Position numbers and translations under genes: made by a program
Shown here: positions 1 through 10,150 of the stretch, one piece after another
Numbering within the stretch: the first letter of the stretch is position 1
Layout: the number at the start of each line of letters is the position of its first letter
Notes under the pieces: generated by a model
The model's input: the letters and a program-made list of their open reading frames with translations, nothing else
What the model was told of the DNA's origin: nothing
The model's database searches: none
From: Fomitopsis serialis
Taxonomy: Eukaryota > Basidiomycota > Agaricomycetes > Polyporales > Fomitopsidaceae
Reading direction: 5' to 3'
NCBI RefSeq assembly: GCF_022376445.1
Contig: NW_025955505.1
Location: 1-23,251 of the forward strand
DNA length: 23,251 nucleotides

Positions 1-1098
1 CAGATGCCTCCAAGCTCAATACGGGGTGCACGAACCTTGCGGCTCAAGAAGCGTACTGCGTCGGCGGCGGAGGTACGACTTCCTACTGTTCCTGGTCGCA
101 TCAACTGACATCCGGCTCCCAGGCGACGCGTGCCCCAGCCTCTACACAGTCGTCTCTGGGACACTTGCCCCTCCGTGGAAGCCAACGAGGGACTCACCGC
201 GGCGCAACTGCTGGCCCTCAACCCGTGGCTGGATTCGAACTGCGATCTCGAGATCGGCGAGGTGCTGTGTGTTGGCCCGGACTCGGCGCCGACGTCGACT
301 GTCACCATTGGCACGAGCTCGGTGACACCGACGTCGACGGTCACGGCCACGGTGACTACCTCGACGGTGCTCCCGACGACGACCACGGCGACGGCGACGA
401 CGTCGACAGCGTCCCCGACGCCTACGAACATCGCGAGCGGCAGCTGGACCAAGTGAGTCTCGCCCTTGTCTCCGCGCGGTTCGATCACTGACTCTGCGGA
501 TAGCTGTACTACGTACTGTGAGTGCTCATCTCGGCTATTCATGGATAAACCATCTCAGAGCTCCCCCAGACACGGTGCAGACCGGCGATTCGTGCACCAG
601 CATTGATACGAGGTCAGTGCCCAGCGAAACGGATGTGTATGATCCAGCAAGCTGACGTGTGATGTAGCTACGGCATCGCCTTCAGCGACTTCCTGCGCTG
701 GAACCCTGAGATTTCGTCGACTTGCGATGGTATGTCTCTCCACCCCGTACGGTCCTTACTCACAACTCACCTTGCGGCATGTCTAAGATCTCGAGGCGCA
801 GGTATGTATTGGTCAATTCACCTCGTATTCTCGCTTAACCGTCCCCATCTAGGAGGCGTACTGCGTCAAGGGCTCTCCCGCGTGCAACAAGATCTACACG
901 GTTGCCAGCAGTGACTACTGCGCCGAGATCGAGTCCGACTACGGGCTCACCGCCGCGCAGCTGTATGCGCTGAACCCGTGGCTCGACTCCGCCTGTGGTA
1001 CGTGTCCCACACATCGATCTGCAGACCCGATGTCCCTGACAAGGTGCCCTGCAGACTTGGAGGTCGGTGAGAATCTCTGCGTGGGGCAGGTCGAGTAG
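1..1098 (+). CDS. Multi-LysM domain protein, 3' part (5' end outside window), one frameshift
   Basis: Spliced reading: <1-72, 123-452, 504-517, 570-612, 668-729, 788-801, 853-997, 1055-1098 (TAG 1096-1098); every intron is 50-58 bases and GT-AG. It gives the end of one LysM unit, a second unit (YTVVSG...DTCPSVEANEGLTAAQL...LNPWLDS), a Ser/Thr-rich linker (about 290-450), a third unit starting YYTVQTGDSCTSI, and a fourth (IYTVASSDYCAEI...LNPWLDSACD) ending six residues before the stop. Paired cysteines recur in each unit as in fungal LysM proteins. LysM domains bind chitin oligomers; such fungal proteins are normally secreted and either shield hyphae or hide chitin from host receptors, but the signal peptide lies off the window. 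The second unit needs one extra G at the GGG at 158-160 to stay in frame, so the gene is either broken or carries a base-call error. Everything downstream is open. Confidence 0.85.
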
Positions 1099-3096
1099 TG
1101 CACCGGGACAGCAGGTCGTCACGCGCATATTGCGATCGGATGCGTGGCGGACACTTGTTCTTAACATTGATTGAATGACTCGCGATACGCTATGTCGAGC
1201 AGACGTGGTATTGATATGAATGGAAATGCTTGTCCGCGTATAGAGTCTATTCAGCGCTTGAGAGCGGTGTCGAACCCACGTCCCTCTGCCACATGGCCGT
1301 ATCGTCCGGGTACACAGTCGGGTGCTCCGCGCTCCCCACACACATGAAGACGGACGCAGTGGTGGCGTGTCGGGCGCGACTATCTGCACACGGAGGACGA
1401 GTGCCGTGCATCGAGGACCAGAGGCACCGGCCCGAACGGAGAGGGGGAGAGGCGATGAGTACATGCGCAGCGTGACCGACCATGCTCTCGGGGGTCGCCC
1501 CGGCTCGTCGTTCGACGACTCCATTTCGACGGCTGTTGCCGCTCATGCGGCTCTGCAACGTCTTCCAGCGTGAGTGGACGCAAGTGCGTGGCGAGCAGCC
1601 AGGGCGCAGTACTCTGGCAGAAATGAAGAGGATCTCACGTGCTGCCTGGTCTCCCCAAGCAGACGTGGACAGTGAGTCGTCTCCAGTTCGTCGCGTCGCG
1701 TCGCTAGTCCCAGCCACGCGCCGCGGCGGCGTCGTTCCGCCCGTGCTCCAAAGCGACTGGCAAGACGCAGTCCGAATCAAAGCCAGCGGGCCGCGTCAGA
1801 TTATGAGTGAGCGAAAGAGACCGTACCAGACGTGAGCCGGCCAGCGCCGTTCGCAGGGAGCCAGTCAGTGTCCACTCGACCCGCTGCGCCGCCGTCCCAC
1901 CTCGCGTGCCAGGGCGCGTCACTGCGTGCGCGGCTCCGCACGAGGCTCGGTGAAGCATTTGCTTGCGCCTTTGATGCCTGCCGTCCGTTCGTCCACGCCT
2001 CCTCCACCTCGTCATCGCCCATCCCTCCCCGTCCCCCTCAGCGAACGCACACTTGCCACACCGTGCGGCGAGCCTGCCATCCGCGTCTCCTCGACTCTCT
2101 GCCCCTCCGTCCCCCAAAGCCCGTCCTCTCAGATCGACATCCGTCCGACCCGGTCGCCTGGAGAAGAGAGGTCGCGGTCAGCGTGCGCTCCCGTGGTACT
2201 TAAGCAGGTCCCTCGCCTCTCGTCTGCACGCGGGACGCGAAGCCGTCTTCAACGATACTCGTCTGCTCGTCGTGGCGGGTGGTGGTCGGCACGCGCCGCT
2301 GCCAGTGGTGAGTACTCACGCGCATTCGTGCTGTGCTCCGTTGGCGGCAGGTGCTTCATCCGTCGAGCGCGCTGCTGGTGTTGGGCCCCGGCGAGTGGAA
2401 CGCACGGGCTACGCTCTGCAGAGCAGACCGTCCGTCGCGAGTCGCGCTCCTCGCATCTTGTTCGCCCTCGAAACGCGTCTGACGTGCACGTCGCGGCGGT
2501 TGCGTTGCGTGCGGTATGCGTTAGCGACGCCAATTGCGGGCACCGAGGATGCGGCCGTGCGCGAAGGGCTGGCAGTGCTCTACACGTCGAGAGACGTTCT
2601 GGAGTGTGCGGGTTCGGATGACGCAGGCGACGCACGACACTTGTGAGCCCGTCCGCCGCAAGTCGTCTGCTGGCCGACGGTCGACTAGGGCGGTCACGAG
2701 CACGGACGCTCGTGGCTGGGCACGGTGCGGAAGACGGCGAGCGCGGGATGCCTCCACGACTGCAGTGCCGCGAGAGGTCGACGTGCGGCGGGGCGAGAGC
2801 CCGAGGCAGGCAACGGCGGGCGAGTAGCCCCATGACAGGCCGGACACAGCGCGCGGAGGTCAAGCTTCACGCACACTGACGCACGCGGTGAGTGCTTGCC
2901 TCCCTTGATGACATGCCAGCTATACCATTCTGACCAGTTTCGGCACCGCGGACGCACGAACCGTTCTGGACACGTCAGGCTGTAATTGACGTCTGCTGTG
3001 GCCAGTCGCGGTTCGCCCTGCACTACATAGGTCCGCTGCTCATCTTCGCTTCTATGTAGTCCCGGCTCACTCGTACGCTCACAGCAATCATCAGAG
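1099..3096. other. GC-rich intergenic region, no credible gene
   Basis: About 2 kb between the LysM gene and F-box copy A. Several overlapping open frames exist on both strands (the longest 1926-2621, plus) but they are rich in Arg, Ser and Pro, overlap one another in many frames and show no domain, as expected of GC-rich non-coding DNA. A possible core-promoter motif (GTACTTAAGCAGG, near 2193) and a GT-AG pair (donor GTGAGTACTC near 2308, acceptor GGCGGCAG near 2351) could belong to an untranslated or long non-coding transcript. Nothing firmer is visible. Confidence 0.4.
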
Positions 3097-4248
3097 ATGC
3101 AGGCGGCGAACCATCATGCGCTGAACGACGACATATGGTCCATCATCCTCGTCCTCGTCCACGTCGACGGCGCGCGCAGGCTCTCCCTCGCACCTCGACA
3201 CATTCGTCCCGCTGCCCGGCGCGTCGTCCTCTCGCGTTTGGAACCGTCCCGACCGACGCAGGTATACTCCTACATGCTGGAAGAGCCTCACCTTTGCGCC
3301 TGTTGGCTGCGGGAGCTTCGCATACACAGCCACGCTCTGGATGGCCGGTACGACCGTCGACGGGGAAGATCGTTCTTTACCCGCACTGCTGGCAGGGCTC
3401 CTCGGTGACATCTCCACGTGCTAGCCCTGCCGCGCGTGCAGGAGCTGCTCGAGGCGGACTCAAGCACCGCCACCGCGCTCACCTCGTTAGAGCGGCTCTG
3501 CTGCGTGGATCTCCGCAGCCTGTCGTCGCGCGCGCCGGAGGTTGCCAGTGAGCCGTCCTCGGGAGGTGGTGCTTGGCTTCCCTCGCCCTCCTCGTTTCCT
3601 GAATATCTCATCTCGCCCAGCCGTCCTCCCCTGCTCGGCAACGCGCGTACAGTGCACCTGTGGGACCTTCGTTTGGTTCGAGGGTCCCTCGGACTTTCTC
3701 GGAGCCGGTCAATACCGTGCAGTACGCGAGGTCCACGTTGACGGCCGTGGCGCGCTCCCATCATGCGCCTCATGCGCACACTACGAACGTCACGAGTCGA
3801 CGGGATACGCGAGTTCGGCTGGCGAGCCAGCGTCGGCGCCGCCGCTCGACGTCGCCGCTAACCTGGGCGACACGTCTTTTGTGCAAGCTGATCTCATACT
3901 CCAGAAATGGCTCGTCTCCGTGTCAGAGTTTCATCCAGCCTGTGATAGGCTAGACTCCGAGTTCGGGCTTACTGCCTTCGACCATCCCTGGAAACGGCCC
4001 GCACGAATGCGCTAGATGGGGTCCGACGAAGACTCCCCCCCACGTTCTTTCGTTGCAGTACATACCCACCACTGTGGGGACACGCGATCGCGACGCAGGT
4101 GGTTGTGTACTTGGTGGCGGATGTCCGGGCACGAGCGATGCGTCGAGAGTATATCGTCGAGACCGGCGAGCGGGCGGACAGGTGTCTTCGCTCCGTAGAG
4201 TTTGAGCAGACGTTGTCCCTGAACGAATTCGTGCTGTATTGGTGTTGA
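3097..4248 (+). pseudogene. F-box-like family copy A, degenerate
   Basis: The N-terminal 85 or so codons match the other family members in the window: LNDDIWSIILVLVHVDGAR, then RHIRPAARRVVLSR and CWLRELRIHSHAL, the F-box-like segment and following helix. After about 3360 the frame breaks. A second open segment (3418-3600) carries the next family motif (LALPRVQELLEAD...ALTSLERL), and the extreme C terminus reappears at 4110-4248 (CTWWRMSGHERCVESIS, then FEQTLSLNEFVLYWC and TGA). Total length is about 1.15 kb against about 1.55 kb for other copies, so an internal part is also missing. Family members are presumed SCF ubiquitin-ligase adaptors; this copy cannot make a full product. It has no visible copy of the upstream palindrome found at B, C and E. 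Confidence 0.75.
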
Positions 4249-4540
4249 ATGACAGATTTGGAGGCCATGTATGGTATCTGATCAGTACTCGTCGATCCCA
4301 TACACATTATACGTATATACGTACGACATAGGTTACAGAGCTTCTCTTCAGTCCCCGTGGTAGACCCAGGGTAGAGTGAATGCCAGTCACATGTCCGCGA
4401 CGCGCCCCCATTGCACCAAATCACGCCTGGCTGATACTGTGCCTCATCACCTAGCGTTCGAATTCACCAGTACTAGTGCTTGCTATTTACTATACCATCC
4501 GCTACGACATCATGTTTGGTCGTATCAGGACTGGTGATAC
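4249..4540. other. AT-richer spacer
   Basis: Between pseudogene A and the truncated gene X copy. Contains AT-rich stretches (for example TATACGTATATACG near 4310) but no open frame or repeat that I can assign. Confidence 0.3.
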
Positions 4541-5139
4541 TTATTGTGCGTGCGCTGGGTACGTGCTCTGAACAGGCGTGGGAAGGTTGCAATCGAAGAG
4601 CGAGTACGAGTCCTCCCACCGTGCGGGGAGCAGCCGGCTCGTCGCCGTCCGCATGAAAGGGGACTCTGCCAAGCTGGAATACGTTAGCACAGCAACACCG
4701 GCGCGTCCAGAAGAATAGCGACGCACCTCGAAGTCCCTACGCCTTCTACTGCCACGTCAGTCGCCCATCCGAGGCCGGCCTTTGCGTCTCCAGAGCTCGC
4801 GTGCACGGTGGCCGGGTGGGGGAGGTCGTGCGCGTCGGTGTTGCTTTCGAGGACAGCGCCGAAGGGGTACGAAGGGACGAACCGCTTCTCGTACCGCTGG
4901 CCGAGGGCGGACTGGAGCTGCCGGAGCCGTTTGCAGGGGAAGACGTTCGTGTCGTGCTCGCCGTCGTCGCGGGCCAATTCGAGCACTCGCTTCATGTATT
5001 CCTGGCTCACTAGAGCATATAAAGTCAGTCAATGATGCTTTGACGCGTGAGGGCGCGGTACGCGACGGATGATGGTGGTGGTGGACGAAGCTGCGCGTCT
5101 CACCTGTGAACGCGTCCGGGTCACGCCACAGACGCGTCT
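4541..5139 (-). pseudogene. Gene X, copy 1: 3'-truncated uncharacterised gene
   Basis: Exons read on the minus strand as 5139-5104, 5009-4727 and 4673-4541. The 36-base exon ends TTCACAG with a standard donor GTGAGA; the middle exon encodes SQEYMKRVLELARDDG, CKRLRQLQSALGQRYEKRF and AGLGWATDVAV; the last encodes FMRTATSRLLPARWEDS. The second intron contains a good branch site (TGCTAAC). Up to WEDS it is a close match to copy 2 (17817-19609); after that it runs into unrelated sequence and stops at 4541, so some 300 codons of the long copy are missing. Upstream exons and the start codon are not identifiable. I do not recognise the family and assign no function. It could still be expressed as a short protein, but truncation by the duplication edge is the simplest reading. 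Confidence 0.55.
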
Positions 5140-5682
5140 CTGCCTCAACCCTTTGCCGCCCGTCTACACAAATATATATTGTGGGATCATACACAATTAT
5201 GCTGCCTTGAGACTACGTGGCAATACAACCTGTACTTAGGCTCCTCCCCATTTGATAGGTGCGAGGTCGATACCATTCAATTTGATGTGCAGTGCATAAT
5301 CGCGTTGTGCGTCGGACGCCCGGCCGCCGGCGACCCGCAAGCTGAGCGTCGTCTTTAAGTTGTTGGTCCAAAAAATTATACGAATGACTTACATCACTCG
5401 TGTTTTGTGAGCGAGCACCCTGTTACCAGAAAACCGCTCCTACTTACAAGTTTGTCAGCGGCGATTGCTGCAGTCACACAGTCTGAAAAGCGAACTCGAT
5501 TGAACCACACTCTGAACGACTACGTACGATCTACCATTAGTTCATTTCACATGGCGACGACGTGCACAATAGTCTGTCTCAAAACATCCATCCCATGGCT
5601 CGGCACACCGTCGTCTGGAGAGTAGCATGACCGTTAAATTGTTAAGGTCACGCTTACGCGACGCGCTCAGACATGAAGCAGC
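5140..5682. other. Conserved non-coding part of the duplication
   Basis: Aligns with about 19610-20102 in the second unit: for example TTGAACCACA...CT..ACGACTACGTACG, TGGCTCGG.ACACCGTCGTCT and GAGAGTAGCATGAC occur in both. No coding frame is shared, and the copy here is interrupted by stops. It may contain the promoter or first exon(s) of gene X. Confidence 0.4.
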
Positions 5683-5871
5683 TCACATGCAGTCGCACCA
5701 CCCCTTAGACTCCCTCCCGCACTCCTCCGTCTTCCGTTCAACCGCCTCCGCCAGCCTACGCACCTTCTGCACCCCCTCCGTCGCACCCTCCTTCGCCTGC
5801 TCCGCCGCGGCCTTCAGCTGCCCGCCCGCCTCCGCCGCGGCCTTCTCCAGTAATCCCGCCCTACGTACCAC
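5683..5871 (-). pseudogene. Ala/Glu/Lys-rich helical ORF remnant behind F-box B
   Basis: A 62-codon frame starting at GTG overlaps the end of F-box copy B by a few codons in another frame. It encodes repeated helix-forming segments: EKAAAEAGGQLKAAAEQAKE then GVQKVRRLAEAVERKTEE. The counterpart at 20103-20330 contains KEAAKEGVQKVRGFGEVIG and RKTEEEGG, so the sequence has been kept at protein-like level in both units, although each has its own indels. It resembles low-complexity amphipathic proteins of the LEA/CsbD type but I cannot assign it to one. It could be a former C-terminal extension of the F-box protein, since the F-box stop codon lies within a donor-like GTACGTAG and an acceptor GGCGGGCAG follows about 50 bases later. 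Confidence 0.4.
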
Positions 5872-7380
5872 TGAGAACGAACCCGTCCAATGATAGCTTC
5901 CGCTCGAAGTCTGCAGAGCGCATGTATCCCTTCACCCGCCCGCCAGCCTCGTTCGATATACTCTCCACGCTTCGTTGGCCTGCATCCATATGCACGCGCC
6001 ACCAAGTGAACTCCTTGAGTTCCTGTTCTGCAGAGGACGTGGGCTCCATGGTAATGCATATGAACTGGACCGAAGATACATGTTGCGCCACTCGTTGAGC
6101 GGCATCATGCATGGTCAAAGGTCGTTCGGATCGCAGAGTTGCTGACGCCCGGTCGACTCTGAAGTTGAGTCGCATACATAGGAGGCTGGAGTCGCGGTTG
6201 GACCGGCCGGTGGCCGGGAGAAACCATTCCTAACAGGGGAATCCTTGTGTGAGCGGGTGAGATGGTTCACTGTACTCGGACGCACCGTCCACAGCAATGG
6301 GCACTGGTTGTCACATGTACAATCAAACGTGACTTCGAAGTACCGCAGGCGCCCCTGGGGGCAAAGGACGGTTTGGAACAAACCAGCCCAGTTACTGAGG
6401 CTGCCTGGGCTTTGCATGTCGCGGAAAAAGGTGCATGATAGACAAATGGGTCTTGTAGATTGCAAGGTGCTGGCGAGTCGATCAAGGATATGATCAGATG
6501 AAGCATAGCAATACAGGTAGAGTCGACGAATCAGCGCCGTCGTGAAATGGACCAGCTCCTGAAATGAGACAGTAACGTCCAGAAGGGGCACAGATGCTGG
6601 CCACATCCATTTTTGCGGAGTGAACTTGAAGGCATGCATGCGCAGTGTATGCATGTTGGGGAAGACATGGAACACGGGCAATGCCTCGCGACTAGTCAGA
6701 CGGACCTCACGCACAGCAGGCAGCTGTCCAAGCTGCCCAAGGGGAAACTGGGCAGATGAATCCCTATCCAAGTCTGGATGGCTATTCAGCTCCACGGTGT
6801 GCACGTCGCGGAATAAGTCGAAGTGGCTCAGAGCGACGAGGTTGCCAAGCACCGAGGATCGTAGGTCAAACGAGAGCACCACTGTTGTTGGTCGGCTCTT
6901 CATCTGGCTTACTACGTGGAGTGCATGAGATGGTATGTTTCTGAGTTGAATAACCTTCAGGCCCTCCAACGATACGAGAGCGTCGCCGATGCGTGGTTCC
7001 ACTTCGAGCAAATCATGCGTGAGAGTAAGAGCTAGGACACGAAGGTTTCGTGCCGAACCAAGGAGACCTGCCAACTGTTCACACAGCGGCTTGGACAGGC
7101 TTTTGGGCCGCGCATCCACGCGCTCATTTCTCAGGGCTCTATAGTGTATGTGGAGTTCACGAAGCCAGGAGGCACGAGACCGAGGATCGCCTAGCATGAA
7201 GGCGCAGATCTTCGCGAAATGGCCTGGTCGAGACGTCTCAGCACGCGACAGGACGACGCATCTGGCGATGGGGTGGATATGTCGAGACGTGAGGGAAAGA
7301 CTGCGAGCGTCGTCCAGATGGACGAGCGATAGGATGATGGACCATACGTCTTGGTTCAACCGCGGTGCCTGAGATTGCAT
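5861..7380 (-). CDS. F-box-like domain protein, copy B (only intact family member)
   Basis: Two exons, 7380-6286 and 6229-5861, joined across a 56-base GT-AG intron (donor GTGCGTCC, acceptor CCTGTTAG), giving 487 residues. The ATG at 7380 (MQSQAPRLNQDVW) is chosen because copies E and F start with the same MQS motif. Residues 7-45 form an F-box-like segment (DVWSIILSLVHLDDARSLSL, then RHIHPIARCVVLSR), followed by a long Leu-rich region with spaced short motifs (NLRVLAL, EVEPRIGDALVSLEGL, PAVREVRL) suggesting irregular leucine-rich repeats. Exon 2 begins EWFLPA and ends with the family C-terminal signature (WWRVHMDAGQRSVESIS ... RYM-like KGYMRSADFERKL). F-box proteins recruit substrates to SCF (Skp1-Cul1) ubiquitin ligases in nucleus or cytoplasm; that role is inferred from family. 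No frame breaks are seen. A palindromic block lies about 160 bases upstream. Confidence 0.8.
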
Positions 7381-7530
7381 TCTGATGCTACGCGCGATTA
7401 GTACAGAGGCGGGACAACAGAACGCAGGTACGACTGACGTGTGTGGCGACAACCCAGTGGTCGTCGTGAGTGGCTGTATAGGACCTTGTGTGCTGGATCG
7501 GCCGCGTGGTGGCAGTACTTACAAGTAAGG

Positions 7531-7680
7531 TAGCGGCGGTGGCTGAGCCACACCGATTCGGATCGACCGATCACGCTGCGAGCGAGAGCACAATAGACGT
7601 TTGTCGTCTCTTAAGGGTAGAGATCACTTGCGCAATGCGCATGCAGATTCAAGTTCAAGAAGACGTGTGAACACAGGCCG
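7531..7680 (-). promoter_or_regulatory. Conserved upstream block with palindrome, F-box B
   Basis: The perfect palindrome GTGGCTGAGCCAC sits at 7539-7551, followed by (ACC)GATTCGGAT, CGATCACGCTGCGAG, then TTCAAGTTCAAGAA and GTGAACACAGG. The same order of motifs occurs at 10151-10270 (upstream of copy C) and, in mirror orientation matching its plus-strand gene, at 14800-14916 (upstream of copy E). The palindrome is about 160 bases from the start codon of B. A dimeric transcription-factor site is the natural guess, not shown. Between it and the gene, 7381-7520 is also similar to the 5' flank of copy E. Confidence 0.5.
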
Positions 7681-7986
7681 AGATTCGAGTGGTTCCGGTA
7701 GAATTGAGCTGCAACTAAGTTGACCAACGACGGCGGTACTTATGCTACGCTACACCGCTACCGCCGCCAACGGATCCGCACAAAAATGCACTACCTTCCC
7801 CATCCTTTCGCACACGCACACGCAGACACGTCAAACAACCAAGCTCTGGGACTCCCACTGGGAGGCTGTGCCGGAAATGATACCCCCTCCACATTCAGCA
7901 CTCCTTCAAACCACTGAACGCCTCGCGAAGGTAAGCTGAGTGGACAATGCGATCTCAACGAACCCCATGAAACAGCGCCCAGTACC
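7681..7986. other. Spacer without recognised features
   Basis: No domain-bearing frame or repeat is seen. Short open frames on both strands have no family resemblance. Confidence 0.3.
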
Positions 7987-8230
7987 GGGAGCGAGGACAA
8001 CTTCTCTTTTACACGACAGCCGCCGACCGCACGAGCCCAGCCCGTCGTCGTCTCGCATTAATCCGACACCGAAGTAACATATTCGACTCTTGCGAGGTCC
8101 GCCGCGACGAAGAGGAGGCCGAGGATCGCACATGATCGGTGGAGAACAGCTTGACAGGATACGACGCTGACCGCGGAAGCGGTTGCTCTTCACAGGGATT
8201 TCGATCCGGAAGCCCTCGACATGACCATGT
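7987..8230 (-). pseudogene. Chimeric Sec61 alpha gene fragment
   Basis: Three blocks match separate parts of the intact SEC61 gene in the same strand and order. 7987-8088 matches the 3' flank (about 10434-10533; shared GAGCGAGGACAACTTCTC and TTTTACACGAC). 8094-8131 matches exon 6 (about 10790-10827; CCGCGACG.AGAGGAGGCC). 8142-8224 matches exon 4 (about 11355-11446; AGAACAGCTTGAC, CGGTTGCTCTTCAC), encoding a mutated form of the KSNRFRGQ loop. The pieces between, several hundred bases each, are missing, and introns are not cleanly removed, so it is a decayed partial duplicate with internal deletions, not a retrocopy. No product is expected. Confidence 0.75.
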
Positions 8231-8356
8231 ATGCTCCATCACTTTATATGATATTGCGACGACGGCGCGTCGTCTGTCTCTGATATTATAAGATGCTCAC
8301 CGACGAGACGAGACCGCGGTACGGGACACATGAGAGGGCAGTGAAGCACAGACCAT

Positions 8357-9919
8357 CTAGGACTCAGCCAAGACGAACCCATCCAGGCTTAACGTCTCCT
8401 CAAACTCGGCCGAGCGCATGTAGCGATCGACCCGCGCCCCAGCCTCGTCCGAGATCCACTCCGCGCATCGCTCGCCTGTGTCTGCGGACGTGGTTATCCG
8501 CCACCAGGTGCACTCCCCGAGGACACGAATCCGGAGACTAGACTCGGTAGACGCGTCATGGGGCCTGTACCCGGCAACGGTGCAGATGTATCGAAGCGAA
8601 GGGACGAAATGGATCAGCCTGCAGCGGGCTGCGTCCACCTCGTCCCGCTGCGCCTGGGGCGGCAACCCCGGGGAGCCGAAGCGGGGTGCGCGGTCGAAGT
8701 TGAAGTGCACTTTGACGCACACGATAGCAGACGGCGCGAGGAGGGGAATGAGCCACTTCTATGATCGTGGTCAGCGAGGCGAGGGTGAAGGATGAGTAGA
8801 CGCACCACGAACGGCAGAGGCCTCTCTGCACGCCGGAAAGACAGTGCCTCGAGCTCGAGGTATCGCAGCCTCCCTTCGGGGCCCAGGTTCGCTTTCAAGA
8901 ACTGCGCCCAGTGTTTCAGCGAGGCGGGCTCTCGAGGCCGACGCACACCAGTGCCGACGGACAGGTAGACGGGTCTCATCGCACGTAGGGGGCCGAATCC
9001 ATCTCGCCGTGTCCCCGTGTTAACGTCCTGCCGATCCTGGATGTGCAGCCAGCGGACGGACGCGCTCGTAAAGCCACGTAGCGCTGCCACTGTCGCATTG
9101 ACCTCGACCAGAGGCATGTGCTGCGGCCACACGCATTGATCCCATAACGGGCCATTGATGTCCGTCAAATACAGCGACTGCATACTAGGGAACAGCCGGT
9201 GCAAGGGGAGGATACTGCCCCCGTTGCCAAGGCGGACTATACGCACGCTCGGATGGCTGCTAAGATGCATATCAGAGCGGTACAGATCACCTGCGAGGGG
9301 CCCGAGGCAATCAATCTGCACGGCGTATGCCTTGTCGAACAAAGGCAGGTTGCTCAGCGAGATGAAATCCAGGTAATTCGGTACCCAGGAGGAGAAGGGC
9401 CTCACGAACTCGAGGGTCACATCCGAGGGGCGACTCGTCATCTTTCTGGCGAACTCCAAGGTGGGACGAGACACACCGGCGAGCTTGATGGTGTGGAGGT
9501 GCGCCAAAGAACTGAGAGCGCGGCCGAAGCGCGGCTCGACTTGGAGAGCCCTGTCCATGTCGCCGAGCGACAGAACACGGAGGTTCGGGGCTGCCTCGAG
9601 TAGGTTGGCCAGGAAGGTGTGCACCTGCAACGGTTCACGTTCAGGCTCCTCTGCGGCACGCTCGTAGTCTGTCGCAGGGATGGAGACGCAGAGCTCGTGC
9701 AACCACCAGGCGCGGTCGCGGGGGTCGGCGAGCATGTAGGAGCACACCGTCTGTACTTGAGAAAATGTGAACGGTTCCGCGCGAGACAGGACGACGCATC
9801 GAGAGAGCGGATATGTCGCGAGACGTGAGGGACAGACTGCGTGCATCATCGGGTTGGATGAAAGACAGGATGACAGACCACACGAGATCGTTCAACTTGA
9901 ACTGATTGGGATGAGACAT
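8357..9919 (-). pseudogene. F-box-like family copy C, one 2-base frameshift
   Basis: Two exons, 9919-8806 and 8758-8357, with a 47-base GT-AG intron (donor GTGCGTCT, acceptor ATCATAG). The start MSHPNQFKLNDLVW leads into the F-box-like segment (LVWSVILSFIQPDDARSLSL). Near 9811-9815 the sequence GACATATCCG replaces GATATATATCCG of copy D, a loss of two bases in an AT repeat, and the frame shifts. Downstream of it everything is open in the correct frame for the remainder of exon 1 (VVLSRAEPFTFSQVQTVCSY, LANLLEAAPNLRVLSL, VEPRFGRALSSLAHL) and exon 2 (KWLIPLLAPS ... CTWWRITTSADTGERCAEW ... GFVLAES). With the two bases the protein would be about 505 residues. Either a recent pseudogene or a sequence error. 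It is the closest relative of copy D. An upstream palindrome lies 240 bases before the start. Confidence 0.75.
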
Positions 9920-10100
9920 GCCGATGGAGTCGCAGGTTGTTCCAGCTGTGGCGAGATTGTATCCGTGCAATGTCAAACAGAAAGAAAGGTCAGCACATAG
10001 ACAAAGAGCACAGTGGTTCACAGTCACCGTACATATTACAGGGCAGGCGGCGAGAGAGGGGCCTTGAGAGTACTTATGTCCAGAAATTTACCGTTGGCTG

Positions 10101-10147
10101 GCGGAAGAGAAGGGGGAGGAGGAGAATAAGAAGGAAGAGGACGGAGT
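10101..10147. repeat. Purine-rich tract
   Basis: Nearly uninterrupted G/A run (GAAGAGAAGGGGGAGGAGGA and onwards) directly before the palindromic block of copy C. Polypurine tracts in fungal promoters often keep nucleosomes away; the effect here is inference. Confidence 0.4.
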
Positions 10148-10150
10148 GGC

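Larger units (their letters stand above)
4608..7450. repeat. Segmental duplication, unit 1
   Basis: Directly repeated at about 19063-21990. Both units hold, in the same order and strand, the end of gene X, a conserved non-coding stretch, an Ala/Glu/Lys-rich ORF remnant and a complete F-box gene. Similarity is highest over gene X (blocks such as GGCCGGCCTTTG and CGAACCGCTTCTCGTACCGC are shared) and lower in the F-box gene. The left edge is sharp: at 4608 similarity to the longer copy stops inside the motif ARWEDS and unrelated sequence follows. The right edge fades upstream of the F-box start codon. Confidence 0.7.

Noticed and set aside
229..240. GGATTCGAAC resembling a reversed tRNA B box
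   Set aside because: It lies inside the LysM coding sequence (LDSNCD) and has no tRNA arms around it.
1926..2646. Long plus-strand open frames in the GC-rich region (231 and 197 codons)
   Set aside because: They overlap each other in different frames, and minus-strand frames of similar length cover the same DNA. Composition is Arg/Ser/Pro-rich with no motif, typical of chance frames in GC-rich sequence.
4757..5194. Poly-His stretches (also at 19530-19560)
   Set aside because: They are translations of a GGT/CAC microsatellite inside a gene X intron, not a metal-binding motif.
5683..5871. Assignment of the helical ORF to the CsbD or LEA stress-protein families
   Set aside because: Only general Ala/Glu/Lys helix composition is shared; no diagnostic repeat is present.
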